Notes under the pieces: model-generated
The model's input: only the letters and a program-made list of their open reading frames with translations
What the model was told of the DNA's origin: nothing
Databases searched by the model: none
Shown: positions 1 through 13,104 of the stretch, piece after piece
Numbering within the stretch: position 1 is the stretch's first letter
How the letters are laid out: each line of letters begins with the position of its first letter
Assembly (NCBI GenBank): GCA_002633005.1
Contig: NMRA01000675.1
Coordinates: 13,171 to 54,979, forward strand
DNA from: Phoronis australis
Lineage: Eukaryota; Phoronida; Phoronidae
Reading direction: 5' to 3'
DNA: 41,809 nt
Made by a program: the position numbers and the translations under genes

Positions 1-1364
1 TTTTTTCTTGCCTGTAACAGAATAGAAATATTAGCAAATTGTAAAAGAAAAGACAAGACAAAACTACTTTTGTAAGGCAGAACATACTTGACATTTCATC
101 TTCATGTTTATGTGTAGAAACTAATAACCTTTGTACCCAAGTCTTATTTAATATCTGAATTAAAATATGTGAAACAGGCTAAAAGTGATTTAACAATGTG
201 TATTTTTCATGACACTTAAAGTGTGCTTCTGATCTCAACAAGCAATTTTTTTCCAATGCAATGTTACGACATTTACTGAATTAAGGCTTATTCATGTCAA
301 TTCGATAACTGAGATGGTAGTCCTGGGGGTGGGGTCCACGATAAAATAAGGAAACTCACTCATCTAGAGAATTTTATTGGAAACAGCATAGCTTTGAAGA
401 GAAAATGCTGTGAAAAAGTCACTCTTGACTTCTGTGCATCACGTACCATACACCTCTTATTTTGGGAGCACTCCCACCCAGGACAATATGAATATGTGCT
501 GCTAGCTTACCCGGCATCGGGTGAGTTTCCAAAAAGAAACACTTAGTTCCACCCAATAAACCTGTTATTTAATGGGGTAACTGGTGGGGACAACATCACC
601 GAACGATGTTCATACAAACTGATTGCTAAAAACTTACCAAGTAATGTTGTGTAGTCTCCGAATGCCAGGAACTGCATAGTCATAGAGCACACACGGGGCT
701 TCATCATCCACACACTTTTCGTCAGTTAGTTGACCCTGTTGACCGCAATTGTCCACGAATATAGTAACCTTAGGTCTTTTGGGAATTTGTGGCCACCTNA
801 TGCCGTTTTACATTAACCAAAGCGCATTTACACGGTTTTGACGACAATCACATCGCCTGTCAAACACATGCATGCTTTGTAGCATTATGTACAAGGATGA
901 TTGTTTTGTTGGTACTCGATAGAGTCATGGGTAGGAAGTGGACAACAGAGTTGATTGCTGAAATATTTTGAGTAAAGGTAAGACAACAGCATCAAATTTT
1001 GGCCGTATAAAACTCACGTGTAAAATAAGGCGTAGTGATAGATTTAACAAAAGTTAACTGATACTAAAACTCTTTCAAACTGAAAACCCTGTTACGGCAC
1101 GACTGCGTGTTGTATGGACACAGTGACTTACTCGACAATGTACGGAATTGTGATATCGAATTTATTCATACCACAGGCAAAGACTTCAAAACAGGTTAGT
1201 ACTTTACTGTTTCGGTTGCCCGATATCCTGCTATGTATATTAATTAAACAATGTCATGGCTGTTCCGTGAATCTTTTTGATAATGGTGTACAGAAACGTG
1301 TTATGGATGTCCTCCAGTGGAATATCCTTCGTGTGACATTTAATTAGTATGACCCTAAAGGAAG
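1..1364. other. Non-coding stretch with no recognised feature
   Basis: No coding region, RNA gene or repeat could be recognised here. Open frames are short and show no family motif. A single ambiguous base lies at 799. A small hairpin (acccggcatcgggt, near 509) is the only local structure noticed. The landmark blocks of the large array to the right are first recognisable at about 1365, so this may be the flank of that array. Confidence 0.5.
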
Positions 1365-3227
1365 TGTTTAGTACATTTCTCAGAAATAGCTCTTCGACGT
1401 TCAAATACTATTATTTAAACGTCGTTCACAAAACGAAAATGAAATGATCATATTTTAGATTATTAACAGTGTTTCTGATGCTACTTCTGAAATATTTTTA
1501 TCAAATGAAAATCGATATTGTTATTTACACCGTTGTTTTACTAATAATGTGCTTTTCTCTTTTGCTAAATTTTGCAGTTTTTGAGAGATTGTGCCCTGGA
1601 ACCAGTTATGAAACATTGTACATGAATAAAGACGGTGCCTGAATCAGTAGCGAATAGAATTTTCACTTTATTTTTTCGAATCAAACAAGTTGCACATAGG
1701 AGTACAGACGTCCAGGACGTTTACAGATGAACTGCACCACACCGTTCGACTCTGATGTCTTTCGTCATAGTGGTCCTGCAACACATATGATACATTTGTA
1801 TGTCCTCACTGCTGGCAACTTCAGTTATCACACGTGGATGGTATATTAGTCAGCCAAAGTCCGGTTGGTGGACACTGGGACAAGTCGCTAAAAATGAACC
1901 CCTTGAAAGTGATAAAGCAATACGACCTGAATTGAAATCTACCACTGAGAAGGTGTTTGGGCCGAAGGTATGAAACCACGGTATTCTTCGATTTCAAGGT
2001 GAGCTAGACCAAGAATCCATAAATCTTAATATCCACTGAAGTCCGAAAGCTTATCATTTTCAAAAGTAAACGTTCGATCTTTTAGGACACGAGGTTCTGA
2101 AAAGTGATTTCGTTAAAAATTTTGGAGTTGGTTTCTATACACGTGCCCTTTGAAACTAGTGATTCGAAGAGCCAGTGCTCCTCAATGGGATCCAAACATA
2201 TTTTGTCATTGCTTACTGAGCTGCTACATTTAGTTACATTATTAAATTTTGGAATACAGCCAGTAAAATTTTGCTGCTCTGTTGTCAGACCTCGTCAATA
2301 GTTTCAACTAGACCTTCTTTTTATTGGATTTTTGAACCTTCGGATTCAAGGTCCTTTTGAAAACGTTTCCTTTTGGCGCATAATTTGCCTTCTAACTTGT
2401 ACACCTTCGGAGTATCGAGCTCTATCCTATTTATACCAATGCATTATGATTCGCAAGCAATAATAGATTTCTTTCTTAGCTTTAGTATTCGGTTGTGAAT
2501 TTTCTTCTTCCATGCTTCTTCTTCCGTTTTGGTTATCCGTGGGTTGCAGCGTATCGCTGTTCCGTGGGTATGGCGAGTCAGTGGACAAAAAACATGTATT
2601 AACAAAATATTTGTGACCTTTTACGTTATTTGGATTTATTCATGCTGTCTTTCTGGGTACGTTTGGGTTTGTGTCAGTAGGTTAGTGTAATTGTTAGTCG
2701 GGATTAGAAAGAGAATCAGCGTCAACGCGAATACACGAGCAAGACAATTAACAAACGTGTGGTGCAAGCGAATGATGATAGATTTGGTGGATGGAGAGGT
2801 GTATCCATTTAAAGTGCATGTGCATCTTCACGAACCAAACACTAAAACCTGAGTACAACCCAAAGTACTATTAAATACAGCCAAAACTTAAAATATTTTA
2901 CAACGACGCGATCCGGACACCACACAATTATCGTAGGTGGAGAACTGTAACTGTAAGTGCCATCCAGAATAAAATATTATAAATAACAAAAGCTATACAC
3001 CACTGCCGTGTTTCATGAATCGGTATGACAGCAACTCATGGCGCGCGCCCTCATGGAAGAAGGAGCTTGCGAGACGTTTTTACCTTTTCCACCCTGTTGT
3101 TATTTTGTGTTCCTGGTTCAGCAACATCTTTGGTTCACTGCCAGTAGTGGCAAGGCCGTGGTCTTTGTTGTTCGAAGCCTGTAAGACCCTAGAAAAGAAC
3201 GTCTACATTTCTCTAACGTTTGCATCT

Positions 3228-5164
3228 CAGAAATGTCAGTTCACATTGATATAAAACTTTCAAATACTATGATTTAAGCACCGTTCAGAAAACGAAAATG
3301 ATAAGAGCACATTTTACAACTTTAACGGAGTTCTGAGATGACTTCTGGAACACCTTCATTAAATTAAATTCGATCTTGTTATTGATACCATTGTTTTACC
3401 ATTAATGTGCTTTTTGTCCTAAGCTAAATTTTACGTTTTTTGAGAAATAATTTATTGTGCCCTGAAACCAGGTGAGAATTGATGGGTCCTAGAATGCACA
3501 TACGGTCAAACTTCCAGGATGTTTACAACTTAATGACACCATACTTTTTTGCTATGGTGTCATTCGTGTAAGTGGTCATGTGGTTTAATCCCACTGTTCG
3601 CGACGTCAAATCCCGCATGCCGCATGCTAGTGGTATATTAATCAGTCCAGTGGTTAGAAGAAATTTGGCGAAGTCTCTGAAAACCTACAATAAAATTCAA
3701 ACGAAATCAACCCCTTGGAGGCAATGAAATCGTATGATCTGAATTGAAATCTACGAGTGCGAAAGAGTGTGAGCAGAAGGTATGAAATCTAGATATTCAT
3801 TGTTCTGACAGTTTAAACGTCCGCACCAGTCCGAAGCTAAAAGTTAGAACTTTCATGTATCAAGATTTTGAAAAGTTGTTTGGAAAGAAGGTTCGGGTAT
3901 TTATATACACGTGCCTATTTGAAACTACTTTATGGAACCCTAAGAGCCTGTCCGAATTGATCAAAACAATATTCGGCAATGTGCAGAGATGTTGTATTTA
4001 TTTAAATTTTCAAATAATTGTGTAACACCACTACAATCTTGTTGCTTCCAGTCGATGGCTAAATCACAGGTTTCAGGTATAACAGACCTTCGGACTAGTT
4101 TCAAACTAACTATCTTTTCTTTCTGTCAGATTTGTGAACCCTCGGGGTTAAAGGGCTCTTTTAGAAATATATTCAATTGTCAGATGATTTGCCTTTAGAC
4201 TTGTGAACCTTCACAGTATAGAGCTTCACCCTATTTATACCAATCCAGTATAAATCGCATCAAAATTACATTACATTCTTAATGTTGGTCTTCGTTTGTC
4301 ATTCTTCTTCTTCCATTCTCCTTCTTCCGTCTTGGTAATCCAGGGGTCGCAACGTACCATTGTTGTGTGAGTATAGCAAGTAAATAAACAAAACCGTGGA
4401 AAAATAAAAGTTTCAAAAAATTGAGAAATCAATTGTTGTTTTCCATTTGATAATTGAATAATCAATGTAAGTGAGAAATCCTTCTCCATGCCACTAGTGT
4501 AATCGATCAAGGGACCCACTGCTCAGCTCCACCTGGTTATGGCATCTGCAGAGGAACTCAGTTAACAACATTCAGCATGCACACAGGGTCGTCATTTGGA
4601 TTCAGTCATGCTGTTTTTAGTGTGTTAGGGTATGTGTTAGTATGTTAGTGCAAATGTTAGTCGAAATTAGAAAGAGTGTTGTCGTCAATACGAATGTACC
4701 AGCAAGAAAAGTAACAAACGACAAGTGAAAGCGAATGGTGATAGATTTGGTGCATGGAGAGGTGTATCCATTTAAAGTACATGTGCGTCATCACGAACCA
4801 AACACTAAAACTTGAGTACAAGCCAGAGTACAAGTAAAATACCGTTATCACTTTAAAGCTGTTACAATAATTAAGACACCAAGAAGTTGTCACAAGTGTC
4901 AGTCAGTCCAAAATGTTGTCAATAACGACAGTTACACATCTGTATCGTCCTTCATGTATCTTTTAGGGCAGCATCTCATGATGCAGCCTAAGAGAGAGTC
5001 CAACTTAAGGGTTTTTTCGTTTCCGATTATGGTATCATTTTGTGTTGGTGGTTCAGCGACATCTTTTGCTCTGTGCCAGTGGTGGTAAGGTCAGTGTCCT
5101 GCTTGCTCAGATCTTATAAGACTCTGGAACAAACGTCTATATTTCTCTAACTTTGAACGTTTGT
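3228..5164 (+). repeat. Best-preserved unit of the large array
   Basis: This unit of about 1.94 kb carries the full landmark order with no obvious insertion and can serve as a reference. The order is the 'tctcagaaat' block, an 'attcgatcttgttattgata' block, the 'tgccctgaaaccag' block, 'cagtccagtgg', 'tgatctgaattgaaatctac', 'tctttcggttatcc'-like sequence at 4309-4370, 'caattgttgttttccatttg', 'tgttagtcgaaattagaaag', 'gatagatttggtgcatggag' and 'cagcgacatcttttgctctg'. No frame is open through it. The start point is arbitrary because the array is circularly permutable. Confidence 0.7.
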
Positions 5165-5335
5165 ATCTCAGAAATAGCTGTTCTTATTCATGTAACACCT
5201 CCAAATACTGCGATGATTTAAAGGCAGTTCTCAAAACAAAAATGAGGAGCATATTTTAGAACGGTAACAGAGTTCTGAGGTCACTTCTGGAACACTTTCA
5301 TGAAATGAAATTCGATCTTGTTATTCATGACGGCG

Positions 5336-5602
5336 AAATCCCGTTGCTCCCAACTTGTTCGATTGTATAACCCAACAACAAGTTGGGAAGTTTACCCCCC
5401 GTAGCCAATTAACTCCATCATGGCGTTGATGTTGGAGGGCCTGCGCTCTTTTGTTTGATAATTGCTCTAATCTCCGATCAGATCGTATCAAGCCTGACTG
5501 GGGTGGGGTGATAAAAATGGAAGTTAAGTTAAGCCAGATGTTATCGCACGTTCAGTACACCTCGCGTCTGGAAAAGTTACTGAACGACAGGACTCTGTAA
5601 TG
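5336..5602. mobile_element. 267-bp insertion in an array unit
   Basis: Comparison with other array copies shows that the continuous block 'cttgttattgataccattg' is split here: 'cttgttatt' ends at 5335 and 'gatatcattg' resumes at 5603. The inserted DNA contains an 11-bp inverted repeat (cccaacttgtt at 5349-5359, aacaagttggg at 5377-5387) with a 17-base spacer. No clear target-site duplication, terminal inverted repeat or coding region was found, so the class is unknown. Confidence 0.55.
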
Positions 5603-6683
5603 GATATCATTGTTTTACCATTAACGTGGCTTTACCTTTAGCTAAATTTCACGGTTTTTGAGGAACTGTGCTCTGAAACTAGATGTAATACAATGCATAT
5701 GAATAAAAATAGATGCCTGAATGACTTGTCTTTTCCAAATCAAACAAGGCTTCTGTACAGTTTTGATGAATCGTATAACACACAGACAGTCGAAGCATTT
5801 AACTTCCAGGATATTTAGGGGTGAACGACACCATACATTTTGACTCTGATGTCATTCCAGTGAGTGGTCCAGCGGCACCTTTGGTACACTCTCACTGCTC
5901 GCGACGTCAGATCCCGCATGACAATGGTATAGTAGTCAGCCAATGTCCTGTGGTTTGACGAAATTAGGTTAATTCCTTAAAAGCCTAGAATGATGTTCAA
6001 ACAAAGTCATCTCATTGGAAGCAATGGAACCTTATGATCTGAATTGAAAAGCACAAGTGAGAAAGAGTGTGAGCAGAAGGTATGAAATCACTTATTCATT
6101 GGTTCGAAGGTTTGCAAGTCCAAAAATCCATAAATCCAAAGGTCCAAACTAGGTAGAAAGTCCATTAGTTTGAAAGCTAAAATTTCGAACTTTCATTTGT
6201 TACAGTTAGCAAAATGTTCGGAGATTTGTATGCACGTTCCTGTTTGAAACTATATTTTGGAAGTGCCAGTGCCTCCTCTCGAAAGGATCCAAACAATGTT
6301 CGACAGCACTTAAACGCTGTTACAATGATTTGGACACCACAAAGTTGACACAGGTAGACAACTGTAACTGCAAGTATCAGCAGGACAAATATTATCAATA
6401 ACGAGTTTCATACCTCTATCGTCCTTCGTGTACCGTGTCAGACAGCATCTCATGGCGCGCCCTCACGGAAGGTGCAACTTCAGAGATTTTTTTAACTTTC
6501 CAATTACGGTATCAATAGAGTAGATGGTTCAGTGTTATTTTTGGTTCTCTGTCAGTAGTGGTGAGGTCATGGTTGTTCAGATCATGTATTATCTTTGGAA
6601 TAACGTTCAAATTTCTCTAACTTTGAAGAGTTGTATCAGAATAGCAGTTCAGATTTAGGTAAAATGTCAAATACCTTGATTTA

Positions 6684-6842
6684 TACCACGATATTAGCCT
6701 CGAATGGCAGACACAACCGTGTAATAACTCATAAAGTTATCACACTAGTCAGATAACATTTTGGCGGGAAACCGAGGCCTGATTCGAACCTGGGACTCAA
6801 CAGTTGCGAGTCGCTGACTACCACTACACGACTCAGCGGCTG
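6684..6842 (-). mobile_element. tRNA-related SINE-like segment
   Basis: Read on the minus strand, the segment opens with a tRNA-like sequence (6842 down to about 6774). It holds a box-A-like stretch (gtcgtgtagtggtag) and a canonical box B (ggttcgaatc, complement of 6781-6790) at tRNA-like spacing. These are the two internal promoter elements of RNA polymerase III. The T-stem pairing is degenerate and the acceptor ends do not pair, so a functional tRNA is unlikely. About 90 bases of unrelated body follow, running to the insertion boundary at 6684, which is the layout of a tRNA-derived SINE. No poly(A) or simple tail was seen. Confidence 0.55.
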
Positions 6843-7535
6843 ACGTCATCGAACGTGAAAATAGAGTACTTAAATGAGCACGCGCAACAATCGCATGTTC
6901 AGCAAAGGACATTGCACCGAAAATTATACGCTATGAAAATTAAGACGCATAATTTCCAAAAAAAGATATTTTAATTCATTGAAATTTTTCTCTCGTGTTC
7001 TCTCACTTGTAAATCACCGATCTCCGATTTGAATGCAGGTGTCGTGTGGTCGGGATCCTTTGACTTGAGCATTAAGGTCAGTTACTAGTGGTAACCTACT
7101 TTAGCAGACGATATATTCCCGGTCGAAGCTTAGCGTGATAAAATGTGTAGTAAGCTATAACAGATGCTAAACCTTAATTTATAGATTCACTTTATTTCTA
7201 TTTTGTTTTATTTTTCAATTGGTTTTGAGTAAAAGCATTATTTTACATAAATATCTCGGCTTTTCTTAAAAGGTCACGATCTCCGACCCCGGGCCTCTGA
7301 CATAGAGAGTAGTTACAAAGCCGAGGCGAGTCGAGAAAGGTAGATCGCTTCATTGCAATGTTTCTCGTTCAGTATGTGATATAAATAGATTATTACATGT
7401 TCTCAGTCGTTATCCCCCGTTATCTAGAGCCCTCGTGGATTTTGTAGAATTATCGCCCTAGGGCGATAATGCTCCAAAATCCACCCGGGGTCTAGATAAC
7501 GTTGGATAACGACTTCGCCATATAATAATCTATAT
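6684..7535. mobile_element. ~850-bp composite insertion in an array unit
   Basis: The array block 'gatttaaacaccgttca' is split: 'gattta' ends at 6683 and 'aaacaccgttc' resumes at 7538-7548. The insert has a tRNA-like head on the minus strand near its left end and a long palindrome at its right end, so it is probably composite or nested. A hairpin (gtgtaataact / agttatcacac) lies at about 6719-6745. No protein-coding region is evident. Boundaries come from alignment by eye to sister units and are good to a few bases. Confidence 0.6.
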
Positions 7536-7536
7536 C
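7378..7536. repeat. Long palindrome (foldback), ~75-bp arms
   Basis: Near-perfect inverted repeat centred between 7459 and 7460. The central 22 bases (attatcgccc/tagggcgataat) are self-complementary. The arms extend through matching 'ttttgtag/ctccaaaa', 'tctagagc/ggggtctaga', 'gttatcc/ggataac' and 'tagattatta/taataatcta' to about 7386 and 7532. There is essentially no loop. Its right end coincides with the right end of the larger insertion. It resembles a foldback MITE; no transposase is present. Confidence 0.8.
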
Positions 7537-8689
7537 TAAACACCGTTCAAAAACGAAAATGAAATGATCATGTTAACTGCTTTTCTGTGATGACTTCTGA
7601 AACATTTATTTTCATCGAATGAAATTCCACTGTGTGATTGATACCCTTGTTTTAACATTAATGTGCTTTTGTTTTTTTCTTAAATTTACAGTTTTTTGCC
7701 CTGAAACCAGGTGTGAAACAGTGTTCATGAATAAAGACAGATGTTGAATGACTGGCGAGTAAATTTCGAACTTCGCTTTTTCAAATCAAATAAGGATGGT
7801 TTCAGATGAACATTACTGGTGACATTTGTGTTAGTTGTCCGGGCCTATGGGTATACTGTCATTGCTTTCGACGTTGAATTCTGCGCGTTAATGGTATACT
7901 AGTCAGCCAAAGTCCACCGTTCGAAGAATGACCAAGTCGCTATTCAATCTACAATACGGTTAAAAGGAAACCAAGCCTTTAAAAGCGATAAAACCTACAG
8001 GACTTCAATTTAAAACTAGAACTGAGAAAGTGTGTTTGCTGAAGGTATGAAATCACGGCTTTCATTTTTCCGAAGGTTTTTAAGTCCACAAATACATGGA
8101 ATTACGAAAGCCTATAACTGCGAAAGCTAAAAGTTCAAACTTTAATGACATGAGGTTATGAACGGTTATTTGGAACAAATTATTTTGGGATATTAAACAC
8201 TCGAAGAGCCAGTGCCTCTGGAAAAGATCCAAACACAGTTCAGCAATGTGCACTGAGCTTTCGCTTTCATTTACATTTTCAAAATTTGTTTTACCGCTAC
8301 TAAAATTTTGCTGCTTCGCTGTCGTTGACTTTGAATAACTGGCTTCTGGTTTCGTGGCCTTATTTCGGACAAAGTAACTTTCTTGTCTGTCGGAATCGTG
8401 TATCTTGGGCCTGATAGGGCATTTTTAAAAACAGCTTCATTTCTCGTGTTATGGGTGTTTGGACTTGAGAACCTTCAAAGTATCAAACTGCAGATATTTA
8501 TATTAATAAAGTATAAAAAGCAACCAACGTTAGTTTACGTTCATAATTTTCATTCTAAATCATTCTGCTCTTTTGGATATCCGTGGGTCGCAGCACATCG
8601 TTGGGGTATGTGTATGGTATGTGTAAATAGACAAAAACGTGTATTTTACAAACAACCGACAAAATGATTTTTTTCTATTTGCCATTAAG

Positions 8690-9545
8690 AAGCCCACAGT
8701 AGTCAATTTCGGCGGAACAAGACCGTCGGCCGACCTTTTTACAGTAAAAACATGTATGCCAATTTTTAAAATCATCCATAGTGTGGTTTGGTTGACAGAG
8801 GGGCGGACGACAAAAAGACTCGAAAACAGTAAAAAACAGCCTCTAGGTGCCGCAAAATACTTCTAATCCATCCGGAAATGAAAGATAGACACCATTTCAC
8901 TAATATATGCCTATCTGCCAAATTTTTTGAATATACAGACTTTAGGTAAACTTTAAAAAAATTAAATTGCCACTAGGAGGCACACCGGTAGTCCAATCCG
9001 TCCTGAAATCGTTGTCATCCGTTGTCAACGTTGTATAAAGATACTTGCAAAATTTAATAAAGATCTTGCAAAGCCATACGCTGGGCGCAAAATCAAAGGA
9101 AAATGCCACTAGGAGGTGTCACGGTAGTCGAGGTCGTCGGAAAGCCGTTGTCAGCTGCCTTCTTCAGAGTAAGAACATAATTATATGCCAATTTTCACAA
9201 TCATCCTTAGAGTGGTTTCGTTGATGGAGGGTTAGGCGCCAAAAATATACTCGAGGGCAGTAAAATTTGTCATTAGGTGTAATCCGAAAACGAGAGGATA
9301 GCGTCATCTTATTGGCCCATGAGCCAAGTTTTGTGAAAATCCGATGGCCTTTGAAGAAACACGAGATAAACGAAAAAATGCCATCGTCGTCAACTGTCGT
9401 CAGCCTTATAGAGGCATATCTGCCAAATCTCATCAAGGTCCTGTGAGGATTTAAGAGATACAGATGTGGACGCCGTATCCCGGACGCCCGGACAACCGGG
9501 CAGGCAGGGATGACAAACACTCACATATAAATATGCGGGCGAATA
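8690..9545 (+). repeat. R2 family copy with CTCF-like motifs
   Basis: This block replaces part of an array unit. Array sequence ends near 'tttgccattaagaa' and resumes at 'aaacgtctacatttctctaa' (9546). It is made of diverged monomers whose junction motif (ccactaggaggca type) starts at 8840, 8970, 9106 and weakly at 9270, a spacing of 130-164 bases. Shared inter-motif phrases include 'agtagtc..gtc.gaaa' and 'gccaattttcacaatcatcc'. The 3' end carries 'gacgcc' repeats and 'cacatataaatatg..gggcg..ataaaa', the terminus shared with the other R2 copies. No coding region was seen. Confidence 0.7.
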
Positions 9546-12500
9546 AAAACGTCTACATTTCTCTAACTTCAAAGCTTCGTATCAGAAGTAGCTGTACAAA
9601 TTTATGTGAAATTTCAATTCTCTGATATAAATACCTTTTACAAAATGAAAATGAAATGCTCATACTTTAGAGCACTAACCGTATTTCACATCTGGATCAT
9701 TTTCTTCAAACGAAATTCGGTCTTGTTGTTAATGCCGGTGCCTTACTATTAATGTGCGCTTGTTTTTCGTGCTAAATTCTATGGTTTTTGAGAAACTGTG
9801 CCCTGAAATCATGTGTAAATCAGTGTACATTAATAAAGTCAGCTGCCTGAATGAATGGCGACTAAATTTTTCACTTTGCTTTTCCAAATCAAAGAAGTGT
9901 CGGTCATATTTTGATGACTCACAGGAGTACAAACGTTTAGTAAAAACCAGAAGATTCTATGATATTTACAAGTGAACGGAGCCTTGATTCAATCTCATGT
10001 TGCACCCCTCAAAAAAGAGGCAATTTTCAGGATTTCATACCTTTTCGACTCTGGTGTCATTTTAAGGTGATGGTTCAATGCTATCTTTGGTTCGTTGACA
10101 TTGAGGGCTAGGCCAGGGTCCTGCTAGTTAAGATCCTGTATGACCCTAGAAAAACGTCCAGAAATAGCAGTTCACATTTAGGTAAATCTTTCAAATGCTG
10201 TTATTTAAACTCCGTTCACGAAACAAAAGTGAAATGATCATATTTCATGACATCAACGGTGTCTCTGAGATCACATCTCGAAACTTTTCACCAAATAAAC
10301 TTCGATTAAGTTACTGAAACCGTTGTTCAACTAGCAATTTGATATCGCCTTTTATAAAAACGTTTTCGTTTAATGTATTACTTGTACGGATTTGACGACC
10401 TTCAACATATTGAGCTGTACACTATTTATAGTAAATGCAATATGAAACGCAAGCAATGATTGTTTACCTTCATAAGTTGCACCTTAAATCTTTTTGGTTA
10501 TCCGAGGGTCATTGGGGTATTGTTGGGGCTTGGGTGTGGCGTGTAAATAGATAAAACATGCATTGATAAAATTTACAAATAATCGAAAAATCAACTGTTT
10601 TCAATTAACCACACGCACATCTATTGAAAAGACCTTGTCCTTGTCAAACTGTTTTAGAACTAATAAGCGTTTTCTCGAAATTGTGAACCATCAGCCTAAT
10701 AGCACCCTTTTAAAATGTTTTCATTTGTTGTATTATGGGTAGGGATTTGAGAACGTTCAAGGTATTGAGCTGTACACACTGCAGAATGAAACCCAAGTAA
10801 CGATACTTTAGCTTTATAATTTTCGTCTTAAATCTTTCTTCTTTCGTTTTGGTTAAACGAAGGTTATCTTTGGGTATGGGTATGGCGTGTAAATAGGAAA
10901 AAAAGTGTATTGATAAAATTTACAAACAATCGACCTATCAATTGCTTTTAATTTGCTGTACGCAGATCAATTGAACAATCTTTCTCCCTACACCGGCAGG
11001 AATCGACCATTGGCACAGGGATTCAAATATTCCATTCAGTATGGCTTTTGCAACCTTGAACGCCATTTAGATTAATTTGTGGTGTATGTCTTCGTATGTT
11101 AGGGCTTGTGTTTGTACGTTAGTGCTTTGTTGGGCGGGATTGGAAAGTGCGTTAGCGTTAACACAAATCCACAGGCAAGAAAAGTAACAAACCTCTAGTC
11201 CAACCGAATGGTAACACCAGTGATAAATGGGCAGATCTGTCCATGGAATTAAAAGTGTGTCATCACGGCCTAAGCTTTTATACCTTAGAAGAACCCATCG
11301 TGTAATTAAAAACCAGCCAACACTTAAAATATTTTACAGCGATCTGGAAACCACACAGTTGCCACAGTTGGAGAACTGTAACTGCACCTATCATTAAGTC
11401 CAAAATGTTTTAATAACGAAATTTACACACCTTTACCGTCTTTTGTATTTTGGATAAGATAGCATCTTATTGCGCACGTTCTGATGGAAGAGGCAATTTC
11501 CGGGATTTTTGATTTATCCGACTCTGGTGTCGTTTTGAGTTGGTGGTTCAGCGACATCTTTAGTCCGTTGCCAGTGGTGGCGAGGTCAAGATCCTTCTAG
11601 TTCAGATCCTGTATGACCCTAGAAAAAGCGTCTACATTTCTCTTGATTCAAAGGTTGCTATCTCAGAAATAACAGTTCAGATTTATGCAAAACGTTCACA
11701 TACTATGATTTAAACGTCTTTCTCAAAACGAAAGTGCAATAATCACAATTTAGAACATCAACATTGTTTCTGTGATCACTTCTCGAATCTTTTCATCAAA
11801 TGATTTTCGATCATGTTTTGACACGGTTGTTTAATTAACAATGGGTCTTCGGTTTTTGCTGCTTGTAATGGTTTTTAAAAGAACATGCCTTGAAACTAGA
11901 TGTGAGTCATTGTGCATTAGTAAAGACGTATGCCTGAATGACTGGCTAGTAGATTTTACACTTCCCTTTTCCATATCGAAAAAATGTCGGTCATGTTTTG
12001 ATGAAACACAGGAGCACAAACGTGTAGTAAAACCTAGAAGCTTCTATGATGTTTACAAATTAACGGAACCTTGACCCTTGTGCGATTCGTGTCAGTGCTC
12101 TTGCAGTACTTTTGGTATATTGTCATTGCTCGCAATGTCAGATCTTGCATGTTAATGGTATACTGGTCAGCCAAAGTCAAATAGTTCGACGAAAGGCCAA
12201 GTACCTAAAATACCTAAAATAACGAGAAAAGGAAGTCAACCCCTTGGAAAAAATGAAATCATATGATCTGAACTGAAAACTACAAGTGAGAAAAAGTGTG
12301 GGGCAAAGTTATGAAATGCCGGTATTCCTTGTTTTCAAAGACAAGCAAGTAAATAAATCCATCAATATCCACACAAGCCCGCCGGAAAGACCATTAGTTC
12401 GAAAACAAAAGGTTCGAATTTTCATGTCACGAGGCATTTTGAACAGTGATTTCGAGCAAAATGTTTGTAGAGTTGTAAGCAGGTGGCTTCTTAAAACGAA

Positions 12501-13104
12501 TTCTTCGAACAGCCAGTGCCTTGGTAAAGTATCCAGACAACGTTTGGCAATGTGCACTGAACTGTCGCTTTTATTTTAATTTTCAAGTTTTGGTTTTCCG
12601 CCTCTAAAATGTTGCCGCTCCTTTGTCATTAATTTTCAATCACTAACTTCTCGTCTCTCCGCTAGTCGAATTATTTTCGCACTAATAAGCTTTTTGTCGA
12701 ATTTGCGAACATTCAGGCTGATAGGGCTTTTTTCAATGAATTTTCATTTATTGTGTTATGGCCACTGATTTGAAAACCTTCAAGGTATTGAGCTGTACAC
12801 TGCAGTATGAAACCCAAGCAACGATACTTTACCTTCATAATTTTCGTCTTAAATCTTTCTTCTTTCGTTTTGGTTTAACGAAGATCGCACGTTATCTTTG
12901 GGGCATGGGTATGGGTATGTCGTGTAAATAGATGAAAACATACCTTTTGCCTCTGGTGTGATTCTTGCCAGTGGTCCCACAGAAATTTTTTGTATACTGT
13001 CACTGTTCCCAATGTCAGATCTCGCATGTTGATGGTGTACTAGTCAGCTAATGTCAAATAGTTTGACGAAAGGCCAAGTATCTAAAAGGCATAGAATAAT
13101 GTTA
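9546..13104 (+). repeat. Rearranged array units between R2 copy and 151-bp insert
   Basis: Array landmarks continue but jump out of order, which indicates internal deletions. After 'tgccctgaaatcatg' (9797) the sequence skips directly to the 'gattttttacctttt..gactctgg' block (about 10020). At about 10340 it skips from the 'cgttgtt' block to the 'ggttatcc' block (10490), which recurs only 350 bases later (10840). From 11090 to 12940 a nearly complete unit is present. The short open frames on both strands differ between copies and have no shared protein, so none is called as a gene. Confidence 0.6.

Noticed and set aside
6774-6842. Functional tRNA gene on the minus strand
   Set aside because: Box A and box B are present but the acceptor and T stems do not pair, and it sits in a repeat insertion; a SINE head fits better.
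8383-8866. Three overlapping frames of 70-95 codons
   Set aside because: They fall across array and R2 sequence, the corresponding blocks in other units are not open, and no domain is visible.
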